Shown: in pieces, positions 1 through 10,931 of the stretch
How the letters are laid out: each line of letters starts with the position of its first letter
Numbering within the stretch: the first letter of the stretch is position 1
Origin: Voacanga thouarsii
Lineage: Eukaryota > Streptophyta > Magnoliopsida > Gentianales > Apocynaceae
Direction of reading: 5' to 3'
DNA: 64,000 nt
NCBI GenBank assembly: GCA_026120185.1
Contig: JANUWF010002125.1
Location: forward strand, 620,001-684,000
Notes under the pieces: generated by a model
Databases searched by the model: none
Told to the model about the DNA's origin: nothing
Seen by the model: only the letters and a program-made list of their open reading frames with translations
Translations under genes and position numbers: made by a program

Positions 1-2576
1 CTTTTTCTGCAGAATTTCAGCAGACTTGTGCATGCACAAGTTGCACGAAAATCCTGCACTCCTAAGTGCAATCAAACTCTTCAAACCCTAGCTCAAATCA
101 CCTAGAACACCTCTCATCAAATCAGATTACTTTAGCGACACAAAATCAGATTTTATCCACCAAAAATTCCAGAATTTCGGCCAGCATATGAACCAAAAAT
201 TTCAGCCAACTTTGTACAGGAATTTCGGCCAGCTTTGCTTAGTGCAATGCACGAAAATTCTGCACTCCAAAACATACCAAAACTCCTTGTTGATTAAGCC
301 AAACCACAGCACCTGAAACTCTTGTGTTTTTCCCTTTGATTTGTATACAGAATAGAAGCCGAAAAAAGTCCAAAAATTCTACTTTTTGCTCACAGATTTC
401 GTGCAGAATTTGTAGTTACCAAAGCTACACAAACTCTTCCTTGTTTGGCCAAAAAAGAAACCTGAACACGCACACAGCCTTTTCCTTGTGCAATTTTCGG
501 CCATCATAGGAGAACAATTCCGGATTATTTTCTCTTCTGAAACCCTCTGAAATTCGACCAGCAATAAGGGTACAACAAGCTGTAATTTTTCGCCATTGCT
601 GTCCAAGAAACCTAGAGCCATTAGGAGTCCTTCTTAGCACCAACTTCTAACCCTAAATCAAATTCTTCTAACCCTAAACCAAAGTACCCGGCTATTCCAA
701 CCTTACTACATGAAAATCCCAGCAAAAACTCTCCTGCAATTTTCGAAAAACACAAGAGCAATTCCTGGCAAAAAACCAATCACACACTAAGATAAGCAAA
801 AATCATCTCAACTTCTTAATTCCTTTCTTCCATTAATTCTTCTCTTCTTCTTCCCTTGAATCATGCCACATAGAGCCTGATTTCATCCTCTTTATCCACT
901 TTTGATTAAAAGAAGGTAAAGAAGACAGCTTTTCTCTTCTTCTCAAAAGAACTCGAGACGATCACCATAGGAGTATCGAGATCTTGATAACCTGGTGGTT
1001 GTAAGGTAAGGGAATTCTTACCCTTAATGTCAAAACTAAAATCTAAAGAGATTGATGAGGCCTATGGAAGTATGATAGCATGATATATGTTCTTAGTTGA
1101 GATAGATGAATATTTTGAGTCGAGTAATTAATTAAGCATATTCGATGGATAGTAATGCCATGTTTTATTATGATAATGATGCATGTGAAGTGTGATGGTC
1201 AAGTCAAGACCTTTTTTATGTATTATTCATATCTCCGATGGATATATGATCATAGTGTACGTACTTTAAGGATTAGATGATTTATTTGAAGTTAGAAAAT
1301 GGATCGTGATTTGTTATGGGAATAAATGAGTTTAATGCATATTTGAATCGATTGAGACCCTGATCATGATATTATGTGATTCTAGATCAAGAGGGTATTT
1401 GAAGGAAGCGAGCTATGATTTTATCTTGTTTATCTGAGGCATATCAGGTAAGTCCTTGCATAAACTCTTTTATTAAATGTTGTGATGGCAGGGCTGTGTG
1501 GTAAAGCTTTGTGAAGCTATTGTTGAACTATATTTGTTTGGGTTGTAAAGGTGGAAATTTAATCTCTAACAGTTTGGTCAAACTAACGATTTTTATAAAG
1601 AACTGTTCTTTTCTCAATGTTTTAGAAAACTCTTTTAAAGAAAACCACATTTTACAAAGCCAAGGTATGGAAATATTTTGAATCAGGAATAGATGGATAT
1701 GTTCGTTATGTATTCAATAAGGGTAGGCTAACAATACTAGTCTTGAAGGGCTAGAGTAAGTCTTTTAGCAGGAGGCCACCTCCAGAAGATAAGCTCTGCT
1801 TGAAAAGGCGACAGTATTGGTTGGTCAGGCCGGTCTAAGCTAGAATTTGTACCTGGTATGGTATTATCCTTTTCCCAGCATGGACACCCGAATGGTTTTG
1901 TTGGGTGAAGAGATGGAGGAGTATTTCACCCGATGGACTGTACACTCACCTTGATCAGAACACCCAACGTGTGGTAATTTGGTCCAGGCAAGGTGCACAA
2001 AGTGTGGTGCCTTGTCCTTTTCTTATCATGGTGTACAAAGTGTGGTGCTTTGACCATTTTCTTATCATGGAGCCCAGTGTGTGGTCACATGACTATTTAT
2101 TCGAGTGGATGAATTATTTTGTACAAAGTATGATAATGAGAAAAATCCACTACTTGAAAAGAGAAAATTATTTACGACTTGCTAAATATTTCTGCAAATG
2201 TTTTCACTATGCATACACGAACTATTCAAAGTACCATGTGCACATATAGGACTTATTGAGATTTAATCTCACACTGTTTTAAATCATGTTTTCAGGAGAT
2301 AGATTGCGCTGAGCAAGCGGGACCTGAGATAGTTGAAGCTTTGTTAATTTCCATTATGTTTTAAGAGATAATTGTTTATTTAAGCTTCTAGATCGGATGT
2401 TTGTTTTATTTAGTTTTGCTCCAGTTTGAGCCTGATGTAATGAGAGTTTTCCATTATTTATCTAAGTTTGATTTCTTTGGTTTGTCTTTATATTTTATAC
2501 CTTGTTTTAAAGACCCTTTCTCCTTCGGGAGGCGACATCCGCGCCCTTTTAGGGTACGTAGTAGTGGGGTGTTACA
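1..2576 (+). repeat. Long Gypsy-type LTR, 3' portion (5' end off window)
   Basis: No coding frame holds up here. The right end, AGTGGGGTGTTACA after a TATAAAGACC-like and GC-rich GGCGACATCC block, matches the 3' ends of the LTRs at 15381-18932 (+) and 28003-31299 (-). The text following 2576 is not a primer binding site, so this is a solo LTR or a 3' LTR, and it cuts into the minus-strand element at 2577-4595. CAG/GTAAGTCCTTGCATAA at about 1446 recurs in related LTRs. Confidence 0.75.
1992..2070 (+). repeat. Two tandem copies of a 38-39 bp unit inside the LTR
   Basis: The unit begins GGTGCACAAAGTGTGGTG in the first copy and GGTGTACAAAGTGTGGTG in the second, and each ends TTCTTATCATGG. A degenerate third start (AGTGTGTGGTCACATG) follows. 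Related LTRs have single CACAAAGTGT-like or CAACGTGT-like motifs at this place, so the duplication seems local to this copy. Confidence 0.75.
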
Positions 2577-3150
2577 TTTGGCCCATCTTCTTAAGGTGGT
2601 AGTGATTCCATGCGAGGATTGGGAAGGTCTTTACTACTTCTTAATGCAATGGCTGCTGAATCATGTTGTGCTTCTACCCGTAAGGGCGATTTTATCACTA
2701 AATCTGTCAAAAACTAAATTTGCCTTTCCATATTTCTAATCATGCCCTCAAATTTTGCCAATGTGTCATCTATCTCATGGAACATTTAGTTACATGCGAG
2801 GAAAACTTTCCTAACATCCCTTCTAAGGAAATAGAGTCGGATGGTCAAGAAGTCCTCCCTTGACATAGTTAGGATACCGTCCCGTGTTCTAATTGGCCAT
2901 CCTACTTAGAAAAAATAACTTCTTTGTAATATATACACACATTACAATATGAAATCAAGTTAGTTAGTTAATGTACTTGTTCACAAATTAAGTTAGAAGC
3001 AATTACAACGTATGCAGACATGAACTTACAAGTATGCAAGAAAATAAAATATGGCACCAATTCACAAAAGAAATATATATACATATTTAAATATTAACAT
3101 ATTAACATATAAATATGGTTAAATCAATAAAATCCAAGCTTTCGTGATAT
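2577..3150 (-). mobile_element. Leader/internal remnant of a minus-strand Athila-like element
   Basis: This stretch follows (on the minus strand) the primer site at 3151-3171 and is cut at 2576 by the long LTR. The part near the primer site is AT-rich leader, comparable with 45080-45417 of the minus element further right. Between about 2580 and 2890 the minus strand gives short open pieces such as MFHEIDDTLAKFEG and HDSAAIALRSSKDLPNP, broken by stops and frameshifts. The latter resembles the LRSGK motif near the end of Athila gag, but I am not certain. The rest of the element lies left of the window. Confidence 0.5.
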
Positions 3151-3171
3151 TGTTCCCCAACAACAATGCCA
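3151..3171 (-). other. Primer binding site, tRNA-Asp type
   Basis: On the minus strand this reads TGGCATTGTTGTTGGGGAAC, a degenerate match to the TGGCGCCGTTGCCGGGGA primer site used by Athila-like elements. It sits just inside the LTR at 3178-4595. Confidence 0.75.
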
Positions 3172-3177
3172 AAAACT

Positions 3178-4595
3178 TAATGCAAAAATTTTGGGTGTAT
3201 AAAAATTATCAAATTTAAATCCATCCCTTAGTCAAGTTTTAATTAAAATATGAATCTCAAAATACACATACGAGTAAGTATAATCATCGCAAGCATAGCA
3301 TAGGGAATTAACGTGTATCGATCCTCAAAATAACAAATACACACTAATCACTTTCCATTCATTATTTAACCAACACAAATAAAGTGAGAAAATGAAAAAA
3401 ATAAATAGAAAGAAATATATATATAACTTAAGGATGTAGGAATATGCAATTTAGACAATTATCCTAGAAAAGATGATAATGAACCAACTAACAATTCTCT
3501 CAATTAATTGTCATCTTAGCATTATGAAGGAATATAAAGTAAAATTTAATCGCTTCTTAAGTCATGAATCTACTTAGATAAATTCCACTTCTTTTCCCAA
3601 TCCATGGAATCACAATCTTTTGATGAATATTAGTAGATTTCCCAATCAAGCAAACGTAACTAAAACATGCATTAAGCTCAATTCCTCATAAACATGAAAT
3701 TAGTTAATAACCCTTTACTTGAAGTGAAATCATCTAATCTTTGATTACTTTAGTCCTATAATCCTAACTTTGTCGCCCAAGCCTGTTAAGATTTGAGGAA
3801 TACGAAATCAATGCAATAAACTCCTAACATCGTTTTTCCAAGTCAATTAGAAGAATTCGAATCAATAATCAATGATAACAAGTAATCAAATACCAAAGAT
3901 GATAAAGAATTGATTGAATAAATAAGTTAACACAAAATCATAAATCCAAAATAATGTCAAATTACAACAAAAACTTTGAATATATCATTATTTAAGAACA
4001 AGAAAATAAATATAAAAGAAAGCTCCATAGACAAGTCTCTTTCTTCTCCATTGAAGACTCTCTTGAACAACCCTTCTTGAATTGGTGAATTCCTCCATCA
4101 ATGAGTGTTTGGAATTTTAGTTCTTGGATTCACACTTAATTCCTTATATTTTCTCGTGCTTTTATAGGCCTCTTTGATGCTAAATTCGTAATTCAGGAAG
4201 TCATGGCCAAGTATGATTCATAAAATACTAAAATCATTGGAAATTTCCTAAATTCTTGCACAAAATTTTGGCATTCCAGAACAAGATTAGCTCCAAGCTC
4301 AGTCGACCAACCTGGTGCTAAGTGCATTCTACTCCTCTTATGAATTTTGCTCTATTTTCCTCTAATCGTCTAGAATGGATCTGGCTCCTGGTCCACTTAC
4401 CAGAACTAGTGCCAAGTGTACTATAGAAGATTCCATGTTTTTCTTGAATTTAACTCAAATCTACATAAATTCTTCAAAAACACTTTCTACAAACAAAATG
4501 TTAAATAGGAAGGAATATGCCTAGTTATTACAACAAATGTATCTCAAAATAACCTCAAATAACTGGGGAAATAAGAGTGATTTTAGCCCCTATCA
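3178..4595 (-). repeat. 5' LTR of a minus-strand Athila-like element
   Basis: Read on the minus strand it begins TGATAGGGGCTAAAATCAC at 4595 and ends TTTTGCATTA at 3178, next to the primer site. The CCTAGTTATT/CAATAACTAG-like start block is shared with all the TGATAGGGC LTRs in the window. A TATA-like TATAAAAG lies near 4160. The LTR is inserted in the 5' LTR of the element at 4596-8940; the right flank is TGGGT and the left copy is off window. Confidence 0.8.
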
Positions 4596-5279
4596 TGGGT
4601 GCACAGCCAGCAGGTGCCTCAGTGTAAGCCATAGTCACGACAGTGCTATTAGGCTGTGCACGGCTATTTTCAAGTAGGTTGACTCTGGCATGACCATGCA
4701 TCGTTTATTCACGACCATGCAACTTTCTTGAAGCTCTTTTCAATGTTTCCTTGATTTATTTTTTCTTTGTTTTGGGTTTTTAACAATTAACCGCAAATTG
4801 TAATGTTTTTAAAGGCCAAATTAAGTTATTTTAAGGCCTTTTTTTTAATTAGGATTAGTATCTATAATAGCTTAGGGCTTGGCTTATATGTATATGCCAA
4901 TTATATCTTGTAATAGTTAGTTTTTTAAGGTATTTAAGTATTTGGGTAGAAAAACCAAATCCTTTCTAGATGAGAGTGTGTAAGGGGTAATTCTCAGTTC
5001 AAGACCAAATTAAAGGGTTTAGTCCCACGTTTAATTCAATGGCCCACCTAATTATTTTCCTCTATTATTGAGTGCTAGTAATTCCCTAGTGTTCTTGAAA
5101 TGTTTAAGTTTGGTTGCCCCTCAATTCCCATCTTTTTTGTTCTAGTCTCTTGATAGATTAGGCTATTTAGGTGTTTTGAAATAGGTAAGATTCAGCAAAT
5201 CTCATTGGTAGAGAGTTGGGTGACCAAATTTAGGGTTCTTGTTCTTCAATAAATCAAGAGGCTTTCTCAACTCACATTA
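4596..5279 (+). repeat. 5' LTR, 3' two-thirds
   Basis: It aligns with 8215-8940 through blocks such as TTAACAATTAACC, GTAATAGTTA, AAACCAAATCC and GGGTTTAGTCCCAC, and ends in CTCACATTA against CTCACATCA in the 3' LTR. Confidence 0.8.
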
Positions 5280-5282
5280 AAT

Positions 5283-5297
5283 TGGTATCAAAGCAAG
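5283..5297 (+). other. Primer binding site, initiator tRNA-Met type
   Basis: TGGTATCAAAGCAAG, one base from the usual TGGTATCAGAGC primer site, lies 3 bp past the 5' LTR end. This separates the element from the tRNA-Asp-primed families that fill most of the window. Confidence 0.85.
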
Positions 5298-6326
5298 TTT
5301 GTGTTTATTCTAATCAATGCAACTTTCTTTGGGCAAAGGTACAAAATTTCTTTAATAACTTTTGAAAATTTTTAATTTTGTCACTTATTTTAGGGCTATT
5401 TTTTGAATGCCTAGAACTTAAGTTTATGACATGAACGCGATGTTAAATTTATCCTATATACTGGTATGATGTTTGAGGAATCATTTAGCTTGAAGATTTG
5501 TTGATTTGAAGCTAAAAAAATTGCAAAAACTCATCAAAACATTGCTGCAATTTCAAATCTTGTAACTAATTTTCTTATTATTTTTGTGAGTTGGGAATGT
5601 TGTGGAATTGTTCCTATATAATATACTGATGTTTGGGAAATGATTTGGTGTCAAAAGTTGTTGATTTGAGGTAAAAAACAAATTGAAATTTGCCATAAAA
5701 AAATTGAGCTACGTGATTGCACATAAAGTATTTGATATATTGCATTATTGACTTATGATTGCTCATACAAAATTACACAAAGCTTCCATTCATGAACTAC
5801 ATTTTCTCCAAGCATAGTTGATATTCATAGTGAGGTAAATCATCAAGTAGCTACTAGAGGAGTTTGTTTCTCTTGAACTAGTCTCAATCTTGGAGTGAAT
5901 TTGTGCATCTTTTTAAACTCCCACTAGTTATTTTCGTGAAATTACCATTCTTGAGAAATCATAACCTTTCTTGATTGCCAAATTATGTTTCTTGACATTG
6001 AGGTAGTATCACCTTGCCTAGAATTCCTTAATTCTTTGAATTTTCTTTGGTTCCTGCTAAGTGCTTGATAAATTTCTTGTAAATGTCCTTTCTTCTTATT
6101 CCTTAGAGTTAGTTGAAATTATCAAGTTAAGCTAAATCCTTTAAATGGGGAAAAGCTGGGAACCACTTAAGTGGATTGAAAAAGGTAAGAGATGGAGCTC
6201 GTTGTTGTAAAAGCCAAAGAAGTGTGTAAACACAAGGGTTGAGCGACATTGATTGGGTGCTAAACACGTGAGGGAGTAAAGTAAGAAACTTTTCTTGTAT
6301 GTTTTCTACTTAAATTCTCTTGGAAA
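5298..6326 (+). other. Untranslated leader of the gag-protease element
   Basis: AT-rich, no convincing coding frame. It contains two diverged copies of a motif: CTATATACTGGTATGATGTTTGAGG near 5453 and CTATATAATATACTGATGTTTGGG near 5613. Confidence 0.5.
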
Positions 6327-7662
6327 ATGGCTTATAAGACTTCATATGATTCATCTTCTATGAGTGCTCAAAGTGGAAGAAGAGAATTTTATGAAATGTC
6401 TTGTTTAAATAGAGAAGAATATGATAGCTAATGTGAGGAACAATGGGACAATTAGAAATATGAAGATGATTGCGAATTGTTGTATTATTGTGATGAAGGG
6501 CAAAATACTAATGGAGGTAGGAATGGTGGAAATGAAAAAGAAAGTTATAAGTGTATAGATTATGAGAGTGATGAAATTCTTGCAAGAGGAACACCAAATA
6601 GAGCAATGGGTAGATTGCAAATTTATTCAAATAATAGAGTGCAAAAAAAGAGAGAGTGTATGCAAAAGAAGAAGGAGTATGATTGCTTTAATTATTGGAA
6701 AGAAGGCCATTAATTTTATAATTGCAATAATAAGCCACAATAGATGAAAAATAAATTGCAAATAGGGAGAAATAGCAACTATCGACACACTGAAGTTCGT
6801 TATCCCAACAAGATGCCACATAGAAGAATTTTTAGGGCATAAGGTTGTAAAAATAAAAAATAAAAAATACATGTGATTGAGAAACAACCCCAAATGTGAG
6901 TAGACCCAAAGCAAACTACTTATGCCAACCTTCTACTTAATCAATCAAGTGATTTGAAAGAAAGAGAAACTTGGAGGGGTTGGAATAGGTAGTAAAGGAG
7001 GAATGGTGACTGAGCCAATTTATCTATTGAATGGAGTAGGAAGAAGAGTTGGGGTTGACTGTGAGGGTAAAGAAGGAAATGAGATGCAAAGAGAAAATAT
7101 TTTCTTTTCAAAGTGTCTTATTAAAGAAAATCGATGTAGTGTGCTTATTAATGGGGAAAGTTGTAAAAACATGGTTAGTACTACATTGGTGGAGGAAATA
7201 GAGTTAGAAACCTTGAAACACCCTAAACCCTACAAGCTCTATTGGTTGAATAATTGAGAAGTGAAGGTGAACAAGCAAGCTAAGTTTGAATTTAACATGG
7301 GAGGATAACATAATGAAGTGTTGTATGATGTTTATCCAATACTTGTTGGGCATATATTGTTTGGGAAACATTAGATGTTTGATAGAGATATAGTCCACAA
7401 GGGGATGAAAAATACTTACAATTTGAAGAAAGATAGGAAAACATTCACTTTAGTTCCCTTATACTGTGAAGTTCTGAATGATCAAAATATTTTGAGGGAG
7501 AATGAAAAGAAAATGAGGGAAAAAAGAATTGAGAGAAAAGAAGAAGGGGGAAAAGCAAAAGAAGAGATTAGAGATCAAAATGAGAAAAAGGAAAGAGAGG
7601 TAGATGAAGATAGAGTGATCTCTTCAAATTTGAAAGAAAAAGAAAAGAGAGGCAAACAATAG
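6327..7662 (+). pseudogene. gag-protease remnant, Gypsy type
   Basis: The ATG at 6327 opens a frame (MAYKTSYDSSSM) that runs with several stops through a gag C-terminal region. The zinc knuckle at about 6679-6720 is degenerate: CFNYWKEGH, then a stop, then FYNC, with the second Cys replaced by Tyr. From about 7088 follows a retroviral-type aspartic protease of the kind seen in plant Gypsy polyproteins: ENIFFSKC, then SVLINGESCKN, then TLKHPKPYKLYWLN. Where the family normally has an Asp before Gly-Gly-Ser-Cys, this copy has Asn, so it should be inactive. The conserved segment after it (GMKNTYNLKKDRKTFTLVPL) is frameshifted. The frame then ends in a Lys/Glu-rich tail (about residues 42-95 of the last open piece) instead of continuing into RT. 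It is not functional. Confidence 0.75.
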
Positions 7663-7830
7663 GTGAGAAGAAAAAAAAAAAAAAAGTGGAGGTAAAATAA
7701 GAGGAAAAATGTGGGTGGTGAAAGGAGAACACAAAGAGCATGCCAAGGTTCAAAAGAATACACTTTTGCCTTGACCCAAAAATCTTTTATTGAATTTTTA
7801 AATAGGTTCCAATTCGAGGACGAATTCACT

Positions 7831-7845
7831 CAAAGAAGGGGGATA
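7831..7845 (+). other. Polypurine tract
   Basis: CAAAGAAGGGGGATA directly precedes the 3' LTR start TGTTAAGAATC. Confidence 0.75.
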
Positions 7846-8940
7846 TGTTAAGAATCATCCAAGGTATAAAGGATACACCAATGAAATGGGAGAGGGATTC
7901 AATGCACAATGCATAGCTCCTTGGATAAGACTCCTTTTCAAAAGGTTTCGAGGATGATATCAAGCTAATGAAGCCAACAAGCCATGGATCAAGAAGGTGG
8001 TGAAGCAATGGATGCCAAAAAGAAGACCAAAAGGAGCTCAAAGTGAACCATACTTATATGGAAGGTTAAGGACATCCAATGCAATAAGAAGGAGTTTAAT
8101 GAAAACAAGGAGTGCAGAAAATAGGGGATATATTACTTGAATGCACAAGCATGTAAGAAGTTGTACGTTCTGCAGAAGTTGAAGCTCCAATCATCTAATG
8201 TGCATATCCAAGAGCACAGTCATGCACCTTGCCGTGCCACAGTGCAGGCCAGAGGCACGACCGTGCCATCTAGCGGTGTACGGCCATTTTCAAGCAAGTC
8301 GACTCCGACATGGCCCTGTATCTCTCATGCACGACTGTGTAACTTTTTTGAAGCTTTTTTCAACGTTTGCTTGTTTATTTTTGCTTTGTTTCAGTTTTTT
8401 AACAATTAACCACAACTTGTAATATTTTTAAAGGCTAAATTGGCTTACTTTAAGGCCTCTTTTGATTTGTATTAGTATCTCTAATAGCTTAGGACTTCGT
8501 TTATATATATATGTCAATTATTTCTTGTAATAGTTACTTTTTTAGGGTATTTGATATTTTTGTTGAGAAACCAAATCCTCTCTAGAAGAGAGTATGTAAG
8601 GGGTGATTCCTATTTCAGGACCGAATCAAAGGGTTTAGTCCCACTTTTGATTCAATATCTCTAAACTTCAAATAGATCATCTAAATTTCTTTCTCTATTC
8701 TTAGGTGCTAATAATTCCCTAGTGTAGTTAATAGGTTTGAGTTTGGATGCCTCTAATTCCCATTCTTTTTGTTCCAATCTCCTGATAAATTAGGATATTT
8801 AGGTTGTTTGATGTAGGCTAGGTTCACCAAATCTCATTGGGATATTTGCATTTGAATTTAGTTCAGTTGTGTGTGTGAATTTGGTAGAGAGTTGGACTTC
8901 TTGTTCTTCAAAAATTAAGAGGCGTCCACGACTCACATCA
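7846..8940 (+). repeat. 3' LTR of the gag-protease element
   Basis: 1095 bp, TGTTAAGAA to CTCACATCA. It contains a GC-richer stretch (CCGTGCCACAGTGCAGGCC and following) shared with the 5' copy at 4596. The flanking gag remnant begins at 8941. Confidence 0.8.
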
Positions 8941-9268
8941 CTAAGTCTTACGGCATCCTCTGACCGTCCATTAAACTTTAGTGTATCACAAATTTCTAAA
9001 AAAAGTAGTCAAACGAGCGTTGAGATCCTCATTTTGTAGTCCATCAAATTGTAGCATTTTGTTAAATCATCTAAATCAAGTTATACTTAATTTCATCGTT
9101 GTTGGCAACAACCCTAGCTCTCACTATACTCAAATTGGTACAAAAAAAAAAAAAAAAGTCTAGTATAATCTCCAGTTGTTCTTTTCCCATTACCATTCCC
9201 ATTACCATTACCACCTTGGTTAACCTCCATCCTTTCACAAAATAATCTTGAAATATCTTATTTTTCAA
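8941..9268 (-). pseudogene. Athila-like gag remnant, N-terminal part
   Basis: On the minus strand, joined pieces match the start of Athila-type gag. RARVVANNDEIK lies at about 9080-9120, followed after a frameshift by MIQQNVVQFDGLQNEDLNA, then TFLEICDTLKFNG and SEDAVRLS. The same order occurs in the better preserved gag at 45079-43813 (ANNFEIKPNIIHM, FDGLHEEDLNA, FLEICDTFKMNG, SEDAIKL). This gag would form the capsid-like particle. Here it is broken by frameshifts and truncated at 8941 by the insertion of the neighbouring element; the remainder is presumably left of the window. A short CATTACCATTCC-type repeat lies within the N-terminal part. Confidence 0.65.
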
Positions 9269-9705
9269 TAACTTTAAAGGCCCTTAGTTTTTGTCCTTAC
9301 ACGATCTTTGAAATGTCTATTCTATCTTACTATCAAATTTAGCCAATTGTTTTCCAAAATCTCTCCTATAAAAACCAACTCAACTACTAGCAATTCTAAA
9401 CAAAATAAACAATGACTTAATAATAGAATAATGAACTAATCAAAGTAAAGCCATATCAAAATACTTAATAAAACTCAAATAACTCTAAAAGCTGTCGATA
9501 GCTATGAACAAACCAATTATATCAAAAATAAAATTAAAATGAGTGTAAAAAATATTCACAAACTAAACTATCAAAAACAAAGAAAACAAGAATCTATCAA
9601 ATCAAAGAATTTTAGGCAAAGAACAAAACTATTAATTCCCTAAGAAAAGAAAAAGATATCAACAAACTAAAATAACAATTGAATCAACAAAACTTAAGCG
9701 GTTCA
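9269..9705 (-). other. Untranslated leader of the minus-strand Athila-like element
   Basis: AT-rich, no coding signal, between the gag remnant and the primer site. Confidence 0.55.
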
Positions 9706-9725
9706 AGATCTCAACAACCGTGCCA
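9706..9725 (-). other. Primer binding site, degenerate tRNA-Asp type
   Basis: The minus strand reads TTGGCACGGTTGTTGAGATC, recognisable by its place 10 bp inside the LTR and by partial identity to TGGCGCCGTTGCCGGGGATC. Confidence 0.55.
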
Positions 9726-9734
9726 AGAACTTGT

Positions 9735-10931
9735 TGGTGCAATGTGTTGTGTAATAGAGATAATATCCAATGTACAATTAGTTTTAAATTGAAATACTAA
9801 TTTAACTTATATACACACATACAATTGGGCAAGTATACCCATCATGTAGTATAGAGTATAGTTGGTAAGTATCGAACATCCTCGGGAAAGGACATCAATT
9901 ACTTCTACTTCCATCTAGGTTCTATTATTCAATCAACCAAAATAAGAAGTGAAATAAAAAATTACTACTTAGTAAGCACAAAAGAGTATGACATGAATAC
10001 ATCAACCCAATTTACACGATAAAGTCTAGAAAATCACAAGGCAATATTTTAATAAGGAAAGTAGATTGGCATGTAATCAAAAAAATTCCCCCAAAAATGC
10101 TCAAATACAAAACATCATTTAATCTATTAAGATCAAATTCAAGCATTGACAAAATTTCCTAAATATTGTAAAATTCACTCTCTTTCGAGTAATGAATTTT
10201 TCTACTCTTAGACCCAACCCATAAACATCTCTATCAAATCAAGGAAATCTAAACCAAAAAACCATAGAATCCACATCTCTAGGTGACCTCATCATCTACC
10301 CAAATTTCTCTATCCCCCAAATTCTTTTTCCAGTTCATCATGGGAAAACAAATTTATTACACTAACATAGAAGGTAACCTATCTTATACATCATTTCTCA
10401 AGTTCAATATAATAGAATTACCTAATTAACCAATCTAGTCAATCAAACTCAAGTAATAGATTACTCAAAATAATAATCAATATATCAAATAAGCATCTAA
10501 TACAAGAATAAAATATGGTACAAACCTTTAATTATAACTCAAATCAAATAAATTCAACATCGAAAAAAATCATATTGCAAAAGGAAAAAAAAAAAACTCA
10601 TAGACAAGGTTTCTCTTCTATTTTGCAATCCTTCATTGCTCATTTCTCCTCAAATCCTTCCCTAACCTTCTCTTCTTGGCTCTTCCTCGTGCTCCCAAGG
10701 GGTTTTCAGAGGTATTTCATTGGTGGCCCTACCTTTCTCTATCTGTTGAAATCTATTTATGGGTTGTTCCTTCGAATCCCTAAAATTGTACACGACACCA
10801 TTGAAGATGTTCTGCACATCGCCATCCATGCTTTCTTTAAGTAAAAATTAGCTTGAAATGACATCGTGGCACTAGAATTCATTCTGTGTTGTAATCATGC
10901 ATGAACGCATTGAAGGTGATCTTCACGGCAC
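9735..10931 (-). repeat. 5' LTR of a minus-strand Athila-like element, interrupted
   Basis: Begins TGGTGCAATGTG next to the primer site and runs to 10931, where the plus-strand array is inserted. Blocks such as GTATACCCATC, GGTAAGTATCGAACATCC and ACTCATAGACAAGG match the minus-strand LTRs at 3178 and 38193. The piece expected past the insertion is not found in the window. Confidence 0.65.

Larger units (their letters stand above)
4596..8940 (+). mobile_element. Gypsy-type gag-protease element without RT or integrase
   Basis: Two related LTR segments (4596-5279 and about 8215-8940) flank a 2.6 kb internal region with an initiator-Met-type primer site, a gag-protease remnant and a purine tract. 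The first about 370 bp of the 5' LTR are missing because another element was inserted at 4596. The internal region goes from protease straight to a Lys/Glu-rich tail and the 3' end. No reverse transcriptase, RNase H or integrase motif is visible, so this is a non-autonomous derivative. It lies inside the gag of the minus-strand element that resumes at 8941. Confidence 0.75.

Noticed and set aside
1905..2739. Two plus-strand frames of 114 and 112 residues
   Set aside because: Inside the long LTR and across its end; the first covers a 38 bp tandem repeat, and the second runs across the LTR/insertion junction.
10515..10844. 109-residue plus-strand frame
   Set aside because: Lies within a reverse LTR; no conserved protein features.
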